A DNA stretch of 64,000 bases from Thunnus maccoyii (Eukaryota; Chordata; Actinopteri; Scombriformes; Scombridae). Under the pieces are notes generated by a model. That model was not told the DNA's origin. It saw nothing but the letters and a program-made list of their open reading frames with translations, and did no database searches. The DNA lies in the NCBI RefSeq assembly GCF_910596095.1, contig NC_056538.1, forward strand, positions 18,586,501 to 18,650,500, written 5' to 3'. The stretch's first letter is position 1. Each line of letters opens with the position of its first letter. The translations under genes were made by a program, and so were the position numbers. Shown piece by piece: positions 27,501 through 40,806 of the stretch.

Positions 27501-30500
27501 TGGGCATGTCATCAGCATCTTCTGGTTTTCATCTGAAAGCAAAAGAAAAAGGGGTATGTAAGGATGAGTCATATACTTTGTTGTTGGTATTAACATAATA
27601 TCATTGTGAATAGCTGTAAATAAGTTATCACAGTTGGCACAAATAGATGATGGACTGACAAAAGGGGTTTAAGTAGCACAGCGACAAGCTGTGCAGTAAT
27701 CATACAATGCCATAATAGAAGGTTATACTAGTATTTTTCCTGTATTTTCCTTCCAACTCAAGGAGAGCAAATTGCTACATGGACAAAGACAGAAAATTAA
27801 GTGTAACTCAATTATCTGCATACCATTTTCACAACAAATAACCCTCCATAATTTTAGAACAGACACGCACAAGTCCTGGCTGTGTGGATCCTTTGTTTTC
27901 TGCAACAGGCAACTGTGGAGAAAATAAACAAGGTAGTCTTATCTCTGTCCTCTTCCAACTGACATAAAACAAATCAAATGTGTTGAATAATGATTTTGTT
28001 TTTTTACACAGTACCTGTTACATAGTATCTCAACAAAATGTATGTAAATACAAAAGATGTAACACATGACAAATATCCACAATATTTTTTTTTTTCAAGT
28101 AAGGGTTAATAATACAGACAGAGAGCAATCTATTATTTCATAGGGATATCAAGCAATCTTGCTGCAGCAATGGTCTATTTTTTAGGGACCAAAAGGCACC
28201 CTTTTATAAAGACTTGACGAATAAAGAAGTGTGTGTTAAAGATTGTAGTGCTTTTTGAGTAACAAAGCCACTTGGCCACAATCACAAGTTACAAATTAAT
28301 CACAAGATGCCCTCTGTTATCCCACTAAGGTGAGTGCATTTGACATGCCACTGTTGTCATTGCCCAGAAGAAGTATATATGTGCTGCTACTAGTGGACTA
28401 AATGTTATAGCCTGATTTCTTACCCTAATTTTATCCTTAAAAAGAAAAATGTGTTGCCTTTTTGGGAGACCTATAGGTTTCACACCAAGGGGACACCACT
28501 GATGACTTTTTTAACTTTCAAGCATTCTAGACCTCTCTCCACATTGCCTTTTTGTAACTCTTGATAAAGAATTTAGGCTTTTTACAGTATAGCAGTGCCA
28601 AGAGGACATGAAATCAAAGTGCCCCTTCAGATTTTGATCAAGATTAGCCTTCTTTGCTACATCATAGATGTAGCTCTAGTAGATTTCAGCTGGTAATCTA
28701 TGATATGTCAGGCTCACAGCATTGTCCTAATTGGCTATTTTCATCAAGCTCAGACTGCTTTTTTTTGCCCTCTCTACTTTCAAGACACTGTGTTCTTACC
28801 TAAATAATGACAGTGCTAACAATATACAACATGGAAAGTATGTGACAAGTTAATAATAACCTTACTGATCTGACATGAGGGAGTCATAATTTGTATCTTG
28901 TACAAAACACCCCCTCTTTCTGGGACAAAACACAGTGCCTTTGCTCATTAAAGTCTCCAGTGTGATAATCTTTTCCTCTTTGGGTTATCACACAAACAAC
29001 CAGACAGAGGGAGAGAGAGAGAAAAAAAAGGGGGGGCGGAGAATGATCTCTCTAGTTTAGGCCATCATTGTCTCCGTATCCTCCTGTCTCTGGGTCCATC
29101 TGTCAAAGCTCCACTGAGGCCTGACAGCAACCTCTCCCTCTGGTCTCCTTACCTCCTCACTGTGTCATTGTTGCTGATGATACTAAAGCCATTGTTCAGT
29201 CTGAAAAGGGTCTGGCCAGTACCTGTTAGAAGAGAACAGTAGATAGTGTAAGGAGGCAGAAAACCATATATCATCACCGGGTAGCCTCAAGGTTTTAGAG
29301 AAACATGAAACACCCAACTCTTTTAGTTTAGTTTGCCTTGTTCACTGGTTTGCAGTCAAGGGCATGAGAGAAAATAATAAATAAAATGTGGTGCCAGAGT
29401 GAGGTACAGTGAGGAATGGTCTATTTTCCACTAACAATGAGTTGGAGTATACAGAAAGTAGAACAAGGAAGTGAGGGAGTACTTTTAGGGGAGAAAGCTT
29501 GTAATGTCAGCCCTGCTGAGATCCTTTCAGTTGTGAGTTATGTAAGTTTTGCCCTTTTCCATTGAATGGCACTGTGAGACAGGCATTATATCATTTGACA
29601 GTACACTTTTATTCATCTAAATGAAGAAAAAAAGAGACTGGATAAGAAATGTTTGCCATTCTGCAGAGGACAGCCAGTACAAAGGAATATGGTGTATTAC
29701 AAGTAGTGATGCATGTTGAAACAAGGATAGAGAGCATTACACTATGATGCAAGTTTTTTTTTTTTTTTATAGCTGTATGGTTTGTTGCAACATGCTTAAG
29801 TTTCACCCCATAAATTCCATCAGCCTTGGCTGTGTGATCGAAATACCTCAGCTGATGTTATCCTAGGCCTGTATAAGAGCAGCAATGGGGCAGAGCATGT
29901 CAGAACTACTTCATTAAAGACACCTACTTAGCTGAAATACAACAAAATAGATACTCCTGAGAGGGCAAATTACCTTGCTGAATTGTACTGTTAGGCTGTT
30001 TTACAAAACCTGTGAAGTCTGCCTTTTGGCAATAGCTAAAAAATAGTTATTTTAGTGGTGTGGAGTTTCAAAGTCATTTGTTGGGTCAAAAACATTCACA
30101 AAAATATCAGCAGCTGACAGAGGAGGGGTGAACAACCTGATGAAGAGCAACTGCTGCCTCCAAGTTTCTACAATTACCCCTTTTCATAAAGGACTTGGTA
30201 AACAAATACTGTATCAGATACTTTTCAACCTGATGCCATCATTATAAAATGGGTGCATGAGGTGAAATATCTTGTGCCCGACAAATTTCCCACTTTGACA
30301 CAAAATTACAATGCTTAATCTGTGCCAAGAAGAAATTAGGGCTGTAAGGGCATTTTCTCACTTAACCTGTTAAATTCAGTTCACTTGAAACCGCATGCAA
30401 CAAGCACTGTGCTAGAATCAAGCTAAAACAATCACATTTGATTTGTCTCATGCAACTATTTCCCTTGTCATGTTATGGTATGGGATGTGTTGTCTCCACT

Positions 30501-33500
30501 TTGTGAGCTCTTTCTTCTTAATCAGGGATGTTACTAGAAATTGTGGCGTCCCTGACAACAGCTCATTCTTGCCCTGAAATATAGAGACGGGTGGCAAATT
30601 AAAGAAAAAACCAACATAAAGTGTCTTAGTAAGGTGTTGGGGCCACCACATGCTGCCAGAACAGCTTCAATAAACCTTGGCATTGATTCTACAAGTCTCT
30701 GAACTCTACTGGAGGGATGAACACCATTCTTCTCCAAAAGATTTCCCTCATTTGGTGTTTTGATGATGGTGGTTGGGAGCACTGTCTAACACGTCAGTCT
30801 CCCATAGATGTTCAACTGGGTTGAGATCTGGTGACTGTGAAGGCCATAGCATATGATTCACATAATTTTCATACTCATCAAACCATTCAGTGACCCCTCG
30901 TGCCCTGTGAACTGTGGCATTGTCATCCTGGAAGAGACCACTCCCAACAGGATAGAAATGTTTCATCATAGGATAAAGGTGATCACTCAGAACAACTTTG
31001 TTTTGATTTGTGGTGACCCTTCCCTCTAAGAAGACAAGTGGACCCAAACCATGCTACACTCACTGTAGGTGTCAAGCATTCAGTTCCTGTTTTTCCTTTA
31101 ATTTGTCACCTGTCTGTATATAAGCATCAATAATCCCTGTCCATCTAGAGGACCTCAGGCTAGGCTGACTTAAATTTACAGAGCCAAAGGACAGGTACCA
31201 CTATTCACTAGCTACCTACTATAAATCTGACAGGGTTGAGTGCAGCTATGCCACTGAGGATATGGAATGGACACCTGCTATCACAGACGTTTCACTAAAT
31301 TGTACCCAAGACAGCTTCAGAAAGCTTAATAGTGTTTTCTGTCTTCCTATAACAACCCCCTCAATACATGCTCTCTACACCAAATGCCTATGTGACCCTG
31401 TACCTACACCAAAGACAATCCCTATTTTTTATAATGTCATTTTAGTTTCATAATTAATGATAGCTGATGGAACAGTTGATGCTGCTGGCTTAGAACAGTT
31501 CACTCAGCAGTTCAGCAACCAAATCAGGATTTATAGGCCAGGGGAATGTCTAATTCTGCTGATTGAGATGATCAAAAACAGTTCGCAAATCAAATTATAG
31601 CAGCACAGGAGGTTTTTCCAGGAGTTGCAAAATATTATATACAATATATACATATACAATTTGTTGTTATTGTTCTGAGAACAGAAGAAACTATTTTTTT
31701 AAAAATGTTCTGCACAGCAATGTTTTATGCAAATGCATAAGTGTAATTTTATAGTATTATAGTATATTTATCTTCTCTGTGCACAGTAGACACAGTAAGT
31801 TTTGCTCTTTCAATGTGGTTTTATAGTCTATATTGGAAATTTGCTCACTGTGACAATCAAGTGGAACATGGAGAGAAATCAGTGATAGACACTGTTAGGT
31901 CTCACCTCTCTTCCATTGTCATAGAACAAGACAAGAAACAATTTTGCGGCCCTGCTTCACCTGATGCCAGTACTTTAGTACTGTATTAACTCTATTTTCT
32001 CCGTCAAGTCTTCTTAACCTTCCTGGCCGATCTTTTGCTATCACTTTAGCCATAGTCCCGTGAAATAGGTAAACCAGTGAAGCAGTTATTGAGGAAAGAG
32101 GGGGCACAAAGAGATTAGAGGAGAAAGATAATTGTACAAAGCATCACTCACAGTCAGTAACTGCTTGTGACAGGATCTCCAATCCTCCGCAGTAGTAGAT
32201 TGGCATCTGCCCGGGCCTTGACAGCTTCTCCAACAGCTGGGGCACTGTTGTGGCCTTCCCCTTTCCCTTGTCAAACTCTTGCCTCGCATTCATTTCCTGA
32301 CTGTCTTTTTCCTCTTCCAAATCTACCTTGGTTAGGTATTCTGCATGGGGAAAAACAAAGAAGTTAAAAGAGAAGACAAAGCATACTGTACAGTAACTGT
32401 ATTTGCACTATCACAGTAACAAGTGAGCTGAAAGTGTATTACAGTTAAACAGCCTGAGATGACAAACCCACTCGCCATTTGCCTTAAATGTGTATTAAGA
32501 TAGCAATAGGTTAGAAATTTAAGTCTACACTACATACGATAATAGCAAAGAGACTGCAGAACTGTTTACATAAGACCATCGATAGGAAGGTCAGGTTGTA
32601 AAAAGAATTAAAGGATGAATTATTTTCAAAAGTATTTCTAAAAATAACTATAGTACTGAGCCCAATTACACTGGGAAGAAAACAAAATGTCTTTTTTGCC
32701 TTGGCAACGGCAGAGTGACATGGAGCTTTAGGTTGTCATGAAAGCCTTGCAATTAAATGCGCTGCTACTGGAAGTCAGTGAGGACCACATCACTGACAAC
32801 CAAGTCAATGACAGTGGAGAATCTTTCCTCTATACTTTGGATTAGCTTCAGTCTTACTTTAATTCTGTGCATAAATGTCAAGATCATCCTGATTTAAGTT
32901 GAACTGATTTCATAAAATAATAATTGAGTCACACTGAAAATATCTAAAAAGCATGAATACGTTCTAAAACTTTATATGATGTGGAATAATAAAGCCCTAA
33001 TGAGGACAATGCCAACAGAATGACATACATACATGAGAGTTTTCCAATCCTAACCCCTGAAAACAACATTTTCTTTACCTTTTGCCATCTTCTCCTTCCC
33101 AGGTTCCATTTCCACTATCTTTTCAAAGCAGTTTCTGGACTGAAAAAGACAAAATTTGGTTCATCACTGGTTAAATGATGTGTTTCACTGGTAAAATCCA
33201 CTCCAAAAGCCTACAGTATCGCAGCACAAGACTGACAGAATCTAATGAATGGATTAAAATAGCTACACAACAGATTTTACAGATGACTGCTGTGAGATCC
33301 CATTACACTCATTTGGATAAATACTATGCACATAATATGCAGTACTGGCCAAATGCTGCATATGTGCTAATCCTTAGTTTAAAGCTCTTATTCACTTCAT
33401 TCTCTATTCCAGATAGAGAACTGTCATAATGTAAACATGTTTCTGCTATATATAGTTAGATGAGATGCCAAGGGTGGTTGTGTGTATACAAGAGCAATGT

Positions 33501-35454
33501 GTAAAAGAAATGTGGTGTGATTAGATGTAATGAGCGGTAATTATACTTACTGTACCTCATCATATTTCTTCAATGCCAGATATGCTTTGCCCATGTGTAT
33601 GTAAGCCTTTATGCATCTTTCATTGCACTGACGGAGAGAAAATGATCATGGGGGTATATTAGTTAAAACACTTAATCAGCAGCACATCTACATAATGGTG
33701 ATTTAATGTTTCTGCATTGATAACACTAGCGAAGTAAGGCACAAATATTCAATCTGAACTTCACAAATACACCCCACTCCAGCAAGCTTAGTATGTGTTA
33801 CAGTGATATCATTACATACAATCATTTCCTTTACAGAGTTCTTTGTCATCCAAAAGCCTATTTCATCATAAAAACATACAAATTAGGAGCAACCCATGAA
33901 CACTTCATTTTTGTCCCCTTTTTCATACACAGCATTCTCTTCATTTCTGTGCTGCTGATGACTTGTAGCCTGCACCTATAAGAGGACCCAACCAATTTCC
34001 TACCAAACACATGTTTTCTGAGCTCGCAGGATCACAATGAATGGTGCATCAGATGAAACTATGATGAATGAGATTGCAACTGACTAACCCAGTTCCCAGC
34101 TGGGTCTTACCTTCAGGGCCCATTCACAGTCACTGATGGCCTCCTTGTACTTTTCCAGCTTGATGTAGGCCTATGTAGATTTGAACATTAGACAGTGACT
34201 AGGCATGAAAAAGAGAGAAAAAATCTTGCCTCACAAAATAAAGAATCTGATTGGTATTATAACATTGTTTGGTTATCAATACGACAGTCCTGACTTTCAA
34301 GACACTAGGTCTAGGTCTATAGATAATCATATTGAAATTTAAATCCATAGCGGGCAACCCTCAGGTTGCCTGGAGATCTATTTGAAACAAAAGTTTCTTT
34401 ATGCATGCTGGGAAGGACAAATGGATGTCAGAGAGAGGAAAGGAAAAAGGAGAAAGTCAAGGGAGACAAAGACAAAATTTCATTAGATGTTCACATGAAG
34501 GAATCTATTCCACTGAAAAGGCCACACATCCTCCATGAATGTACACAGCAAGAGAGACAGAAGGGCATGTATGCACGCACACAGCAACAGACTACACACA
34601 AGCACACAAGCACACAAAAGCCTCTGTGTTTCAATTTCCTTCTGAGGAACAAAGAATTATTTGTCATTTTCGCCATTAATTCATGAGCTTAAATTATAAA
34701 AAAGTTGAAAATATTCACTTGTGCTCGGTTGGTGTACAAATGCTGCATGTCTCGTAGTTCAGCCAAGCCGTCACTGTAATACTTCACAGCAGTTTCATAG
34801 TCTTCTTGGGCAAAAGCTTCATTCCCTTTATCCTTAAATGCTGCACGAACACAAACAGTACAAAATTTAAAAGGACGTGCTGCTGGCCCAAAAGAGCAGC
34901 AAGTACTGCAAACTGTTCACCTCCAACAACAGCTTTAAGGAACAGAGAATTACACACCAGTGGCCTTTTTCTCTTTAGCAATCCTCCTTTTTCTTCTGTC
35001 TTCAGCATCTCTCTCCATAATCTTCATGAAATTTTCTGGTCATGAAAAGACAAATACTTACAGTAAGAACAAAAAAGGTGGCAACTGCAACGATAATTAA
35101 ATTTTCTCTCCAATCGTCAAATCAAAAATTAGGGCCTGGGTCAAAGAAAAAACAATTGGCTTCTAATTATGTGTTTGAACCCAACACCGGTATGTGTTAG
35201 AAGTTTTTAAACTAGTTTTTGGAAGTCATTATTAGTGACTATAAAGATCCCCACAAGCTACTTACTGTGTGTGATTGTTAATGCTAAAAAGGATCCTATG
35301 CACAATAAAGACATATACGTCTGCTTACAAATGTTGTTATTCATTGCAGCAGACAAGGTTTTTTTTTCATTGTTGTTCTCACCTGGACTTTCACTCTGTG
35401 GACTCTGTAAAACACACAAAACAAAAACAAAATAATGTAAACAAAAACCGATGT

Positions 35455-35532
<78 letters not shown>

Positions 35533-36265
35533 AGAGACAGAGTGCAATTGTGTTTGAGTGACATGTGGACCATAGCCTTTGTGTCTTTATGTCTTTACCA
35601 AGGGAACCTGGAGTGGTGGGTTTGTGTTGATTGCTGTCTTGTTGACTTTTGTCCTACAAGGTTCATCCAAGGCAGCAATATAGCAATCAGCTTTCTCCAC
35701 TGCCTTCTGCTGGACTTCGACATCAGAAGAGTTCAGATCCTTCACTAACTCACCTGAAAATAAATTAATAATTAATTAATGATTTATTTTACTGTGTACA
35801 GCTTTCACTCTCCATTCTCACGTTAAATATGAATGAATCACATCTGCAATAAAATATAAATACATTTATCTCACTCAAATTTATACATCAACCATGTTTT
35901 GTATATTATAACCTATTTGCATAGGTTACAATATACACACTACCTTTCAACTCATGAAAGTGGACATCATATAGAAAAAGAGGCTACAGTTTCACACAAA
36001 CTGAATGATTAAGCATAACGTTAAAACAGTAAATTTTACAACATATACGTTTTATTTCTGTGGTTGATGACGTTTAGATATCTCTAAAGTTAATATGTCA
36101 CTAATGGTATTTTGGCGTTAACACAGACAATACTCCATCTTTATGTTTAGCTAGCTAACTTGTTAATGTTGGTGGTTCCGCTTGATTAACTTCACGGCTT
36201 TATTACTTACTTATTTTGTCAACATTCTTCAAAAAACTCTCGAAGTCTTCAAGTTTGTCCATCAT
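21532..36265 (-). CDS. ttc12: Tetratricopeptide repeat protein 12, complete (20 exons, 699 aa)
   Basis: Exons on the minus strand: 36265-36211, 35753-35599, 35404-35383, 35035-34958, 34840-34719, 34170-34111, 33627-33556, 33139-33079, 32340-32152, 29222-29153, 27912-27824, 27532-27364, 26934-26839, 25627-25567, 25455-25321, 25162-25070, 24718-24650, 22741-22640, 22117-22018, 21833-21532. The sum is exactly 2100 nt with every phase consistent, which matches the roughly 705-residue human protein. The start is [21 protein letters not shown] helices occupy exons 4-8 ([20 protein letters not shown], then LYTNRAQ, then DCEWALK). Armadillo-like helices fill exons 9-20 and end with [10 protein letters not shown] and AIALGKLC. 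Known: TTC12 is a cytoplasmic co-chaperone-like factor needed to assemble ciliary dynein arms, and its loss causes primary ciliary dyskinesia. A second ATG directly follows the first. No inactivating change is seen. The exon 15 donor (GTTAGT) is the weakest junction. Confidence 0.97.
23340..23775. repeat. Teleost-type interspersed repeat in ttc12 intron 18
   Basis: Ends with TTCTGCCCCCTAGTGGACAGTGATTAATACAGCTTTAA. The CCCCCTAGTGG...GCAGCTTTAA phrase is a frequent edge of fish non-autonomous repeats, and GCTAACATGCTAGC motifs lie inside. It sits in the intron between exons 17 and 18. Boundaries are approximate. Confidence 0.4.
30540..31140 (-). mobile_element. Tc1/mariner-type transposase remnant in ttc12 intron 9
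   Basis: The minus strand encodes the C-terminal half of a DDE transposase, with [12 protein letters not shown] around the second catalytic Asp and [12 protein letters not shown] around the catalytic Glu (31047-30748). The frame then breaks near 30780 and homologous-looking sequence continues in another frame ([15 protein letters not shown]) to about 30540. The N-terminal DNA-binding half is absent. The piece sits antisense-neutral in a 2.9-kb intron, transcribed in the same direction as ttc12. It is a dead, 5'-truncated, frameshifted copy. The outer limits are approximate because I could not define terminal inverted repeats. Confidence 0.85.
35383..35404 (-). CDS. ttc12: 22-nt microexon (exon 3) of ttc12
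   Basis: The exon encodes SPQSESP plus one base of the next codon. It is bounded by TTTTACAG and AG|GTGAGA, and it is required to keep frame between exon 2 (phase 0) and exon 4 (entered in phase 1). Skipping it would shift the frame. It lies directly downstream, in transcript sense, of a long microsatellite in the 194-bp intron 2. Confidence 0.85.
35452..35526. repeat. (TG)n(GA)n compound microsatellite in ttc12 intron 2
   Basis: About 14 TG units followed by about 24 GA units on the plus strand. In the ttc12 transcript this reads (TC)n(AC)n and ends about 47 nt upstream of the microexon 3 acceptor. Spurious HTHTHT and SLSLSL frames arise from it on both strands. Confidence 0.97.
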
Positions 36266-36481
36266 GCGTTTGCTCTTCCAAAGCTGTTGTTATAATTCAA
36301 TAACCTGTTATATCTGACGCTAAATTTACTTTATGCTGCTGACTTTTCCATCACGAGTGTCCGCGTTGTGAGTTACCATAGTGACGCGATGCCTTCATGT
36401 CTACTCGTAAGTTCCTGCACTAAACCTGAAACTGGACATACTTGTAAAACATCTAGACCCGTATCCACCTCCCTTTGTTGT

Positions 36482-36931
36482 TTATTCATCATTAACAACA
36501 AAATGTATCACTGTAACTTTTTTATCACCTTGCGATAGGTGAACTGTGCATACAACGGGTAACTTTTGTTCCTTAAAATTGTGATCTTTCCGAAAGCACT
36601 TTAAGGCAGCACCTCTTACCCTAGATTTAGGTGGCCACATTTTTGCCTCAGTCCAAAACAAGAGAATAAGTGACAAATGTATTTTTTTTATGACAGGAGG
36701 AGGAAGCGCTGCATGGTTGTGATGGCTCATACGACAGGTGCTCTTTAGTGGTGCAGGTGAAAGTACAAAAAGCAAAATCCAGGAAGTCTTGCTAAATATT
36801 TGTCCTTCAGTGGTACAGTCAACTCCGTCTTCAGGTGAAATAATATAGTGCATATATTCTTTGAGCACAGGCAATCGAGCAGACCAACGCGTATCAACTC
36901 TTAAATCTTCATCAGGGTCTGACAAACACAT
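36482..36931 (-). CDS. Unidentified 149-codon ORF or terminal-exon candidate upstream of ttc12
   Basis: Open for 149 codons on the minus strand. A possible acceptor (TGTTTGTCAG) precedes codons beginning DPDEDLRVDTRWSARLP, a charged and protein-like start. The stop (GAATAAAC) overlaps an AATAAA hexamer, as expected of a compact terminal exon. The C-terminal part (KKIHLSLILLFW, then KVTVIHFVVNDE) has no motif I recognise. It lies 217 bp upstream of the ttc12 start on the same strand, in the region expected to hold the ttc12 promoter and first UTR. It may be part of a tandem gene, a retroposed fragment or chance. Confidence 0.3.
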   Translation of the reverse strand: MCLSDPDEDLRVDTRWSARLPVLKEYMHYIISPEDGVDCTTEGQIFSKTSWILLFVLSPAPLKSTCRMSHHNHAALPPPVIKKIHLSLILLFWTEAKMWPPKSRVRGAALKCFRKDHNFKEQKLPVVCTVHLSQGDKKVTVIHFVVNDE

Positions 36932-37031
36932 AATCGGTGTGAGTTATGTACCAGCCGTGGGTGGCATTCCACCTAACACATATGGCTCTGAATACCCAAT
37001 AGAGGGCGTTAAAACAAAAGCATGGGCCCCA

Positions 37032-37083
37032 TACATACATACATACATACATACATACATACATACACACATACATACATGCA
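37032..37083. repeat. (CATA)n microsatellite
   Basis: About twelve ATAC/CATA units with one ACAC interruption. Confidence 0.95.
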
Positions 37084-39572
37084 TACCAAAAATGTGAATC
37101 TACAATAAGGCATGATAACAATAAGTGATTTACATATTGAATCCCGAAAATACTGAAAAAACTCAACAAATTCTAATAAACAATAATATTCAAAAAAGTA
37201 AATGAAAAAAAATATGTCCATGCCCCAAAACAATTCCACACACTATCAATATTTTCAATTAATTTCAATTAAGACTAGTGCATCTGCACCAAAAAACAAG
37301 TTTGCATAAAGCTTGTAGATACACAAATCTCAGTTTGACAACTGATTACCTGATCCCTTACAGAGTGACCAAATAATTAAAGCAAATGCTAGAGTCTACT
37401 ACAAAACAAAATTGGCATCTGTAAGGAATAAATAAGCATATCCAAATTTGTCAGATTATATTATGCTCAAGTGAGTGACGATAAAATGTTGAAGTGTAAA
37501 GACACTATAAATATAGGCTGATGGCAGTCACTAGACAATAAGTGTATATAATGTTTAAACGAGCAAATTTTTTTCACTATAGTTTCTGGCTGCTGGGGAT
37601 TTTTACATTTTTCCATGATTGTCTGTACCAGTAAAGGACAAATATTTGTCAAAGATTTGTGATTTCCCACCACCACCACCACCACATGTATTCTGTGCAT
37701 TGGTATAGTGTACCAAGTGGCCAAAGATACTGTCACCTCAGCACTTCAATGAATGGGCTTTTATGGTTTTCAAGAGTGAGCATCTTAATATGAGAGCACC
37801 ATACACCTTGAATTTGAACCACAAACTTTGTTCTTCTTTTTGCTCAGCAATAGATCAACACTGCCTCCCTGTGGTTTAAGTCACATAAAGAGACACAACT
37901 GCAGTATGTAAACGTGTTTGCTAAAATCAGCTGATTCTCATTATATAGTAGATGAACATTAAATTTGACCATAACTTTAAAGAGTAAAAAGCGACTTATC
38001 TCCATATAAATGTAAATCTATACAGTGGCAGAGAGAGAAAAGACTCATCAGCTCATAATAATTTCTTCATACTGTGTGTAATGGGGCAGAGAACAGAATT
38101 TTTAACAGCAACAGGAAGGGTCCATTTGATACCTCTAAAACTGTTATTACCTATGTCAACTATTTGAGCTAGTCAGTTAATTAAAACCAGTATTTTGACA
38201 CAAGCACAATCAGTGGATGAATATTATTATGTACTGTATGTAATAATCAGTATCTTAAAATATCCAAAAGTATCATAACTACACAATCTAGGAAGTGTCT
38301 GCTGTATCAAGAGTAAGAAATATGGCTGAATGCATTCTTGTATGTAAAAGTTACTATGCAGTTTCGTTCTTCATCTAGCCTAGTGGAAATTCTCAGAAGT
38401 AGGTGATGACTACTAAAACAAGTACTAACATTGACTGAGATAAACTCATTCATGTGCAGTGAAGCTGTAGCAGGATAGGCGGTGTGGCCTGGGCATGCCA
38501 CATATGGCTTTCAGCTGTCTATGCTCATCTGGGCCATGAACTTCAATGCCAGAGGGGATATGAAAGACAATCTCTCTCTAATTGTGACGGTATTATAAAA
38601 CATAAATGTTATGCTATGTTAATCTCAGGCATGTGCAATCACTGGAAATAGGAGGGCAAAAGTAAGGGGGCAGAGGGGCCTGCACTCGCCCTTGTGAGTC
38701 ACTTCAAATGCCCCTATATTGCAACACTTGCGGTAAATAAAATAAAAAAAGACTTTCCTGTGAATCACAGAAAATCTCCTGCATCTGGTTTGCGTTTGTG
38801 TCAACATCAATAGTGAACACAACAGCTGTGAGCGCAGTGCCAAAGGTTTGGGTCCATCCAGTAGGTTATGTGGGCTGGCACTGCTTCAGCCCTGAATGGT
38901 TTGAGCTGGACTCCGCATATTTCAGCTCCTCAAAACTGGTATTTTAATATAACAGAGTGGAACTTAACGTAACGTGGAGGCGACAGGGGGAGGGAGAGAA
39001 ACACGGTGCTGCATATAACAAGATGTATACAGGCCATGGATGTATTACAGGCAGTAAAGTTGCTGTTTACAATGGAGCGGTTTCTAATGTTTTATGCTTT
39101 CTTCCACATTTCAGCACACAGATTGATCCAATAATGAAAACTGCAGAGAGCACAAAAGCCTCAAATAACGTGGCTTTAATTAGCGGTAATGCACACACAC
39201 AGAGTTCTCCACAATCACAAACCAACTTCCATGTGTTTTGCTTCTTTTACTTCTCTAGTATATAACATAATCTACTGAAATGCCTGTCAGAATAGACTAT
39301 AGCTACAGTATTAATGTGACTCAGGCAGGTCTGAAACTGTTACACACTGATTCCAGGTTTATAAAGTGGAATTGTTTGCAATAAAACGAGGCTTGTTTGA
39401 ATTGTTTACTCCGGTTAGAGTAAAAGATTATTGCGTTTAAAGCTGATCAGAAAAACATTGCACAGCGGTTTGTAATACTCACAACTCTGGAAAGTTATCA
39501 CACTGCAACCCTGTTTACTAGTGGGCACATGTGGAATGTGTTTGTGTCCTCGGCTGTATGAAAAGGCCATAA

Positions 39573-39612
39573 CACACACACATAAACACACACACACACA
39601 CACACACACACA
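39573..39612. repeat. (CA)n microsatellite
   Basis: Two CA runs separated by a TAAA interruption. Confidence 0.95.
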
Positions 39613-40700
39613 CTTCTGAGATGAATCCAGCTCCACTAATAACAGCACAGTAAGTAATCAACATTCAACAGTAAACTTTTTTCTTTATATTTTTTTATTC
39701 AATTATGTTCCATAATTTTAATATTTTTTTTAAATGTAGGTATTTGGGATATTTACCACATTTTACATGATTTAACAAAGTAATTCAGATTATATGGGCA
39801 CATATTTGAAACAATTAGAGGAAACCATCTGATAAGCAGAGAGTCCTAGAAAGGAATGGCAACACTGACCTCATCCTCACAGGACCACTGCGCTCACAAC
39901 CAGATCACACTCAACAATAGCCACAGTGGGACTCTTTATCCTCAGTTGCACAAAGAAAATAAAGACATTCCGCATTCACAGCATTGAGCATCCTGACTTG
40001 TCACACACTTTGATTTTGTCGAAGTTTTGTTAATAGGTCTCGTTTTAAAATTACCATGCTTGCAATACATCTGGAACATTCCACAGTGGCAGGCTTTTAA
40101 AGTCTTTAAATAGCAAGCTTCCACAACCAAGACCTCAAAGGTCAAGAGAGATTATTGCCAGACACTTATACCAAAAGGAAGGGTTTTTGCAATGATGAGG
40201 AGTGTGGTGAGTAAACATGCTTTTAAAATAAAGTTAGCCCGTAGAATTGGAATATACAGCTGCTGCTTATGCACTGAGTATCAGAATAATTACCAGAGCT
40301 TGTGATCTGCATTGCACATGTCAGCTGTTGAGGAATAATAATGGCAGATATACCACAGTATGTGTGGACTGAAGTGGAACAGAATGTATGGAGTTATTTC
40401 CGTGACGGCTATAACAGACAGGGGCTTTTCTGTGGCCAGACTCAAACTGCCACAGTGTCCTGTCTCACAGAACAACAGATACTGGCAATACAATGCTGTC
40501 ATTGATTAAGTGCTCTCACTTTATCTGCCTCTGCACAATAAATCTGCTCATGGCTCCAGTCTTCCTTTTGAGGTTATTTCAAAAGATGAACACCACTTTA
40601 AAACTCCACTGCAAGCTAAAAATTTGTTTCTAGATAAGCTATGCTTACTGTTTTGTAAACATGACAGACGAATACTGTACACAGAGTCCTTTCAACAATC

Positions 40701-40706
40701 TTTATT
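40701..40706 (-). promoter_or_regulatory. Polyadenylation signal for the orphan terminal exon
   Basis: AATAAA on the minus strand, about 100 nt below the TGA at 40807-40809. Relevant only if that exon is real. Confidence 0.35.
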
Positions 40707-40806
40707 ATGTAGTACACCATTACAGTAAATCCAACATGAACTATCACATAAAAATGAAACTGTTGTTCTTCCTGTTTTCCCTAAATATTTAACGATGAAT
40801 CTTCTT

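Larger units (their letters stand above)
36932..40806. other. Gene-poor spacer upstream of ttc12
   Basis: Microsatellites and AT-rich sequence. The ORFs here are short and have no splice context. A (CCA)n tract lies at about 37670-37687. Confidence 0.5.

Noticed and set aside
31919..32107. 62-codon minus ORF ([20 protein letters not shown])
   Set aside because: Lies in ttc12 intron 9 just below exon 9; resembles a transposase-like fragment at best, no splice support.
35258..35748. ORFs with HTHTHT, SLSLSL and ERERER runs
   Set aside because: Products of the microsatellite in ttc12 intron 2; they cross true exon-intron boundaries.
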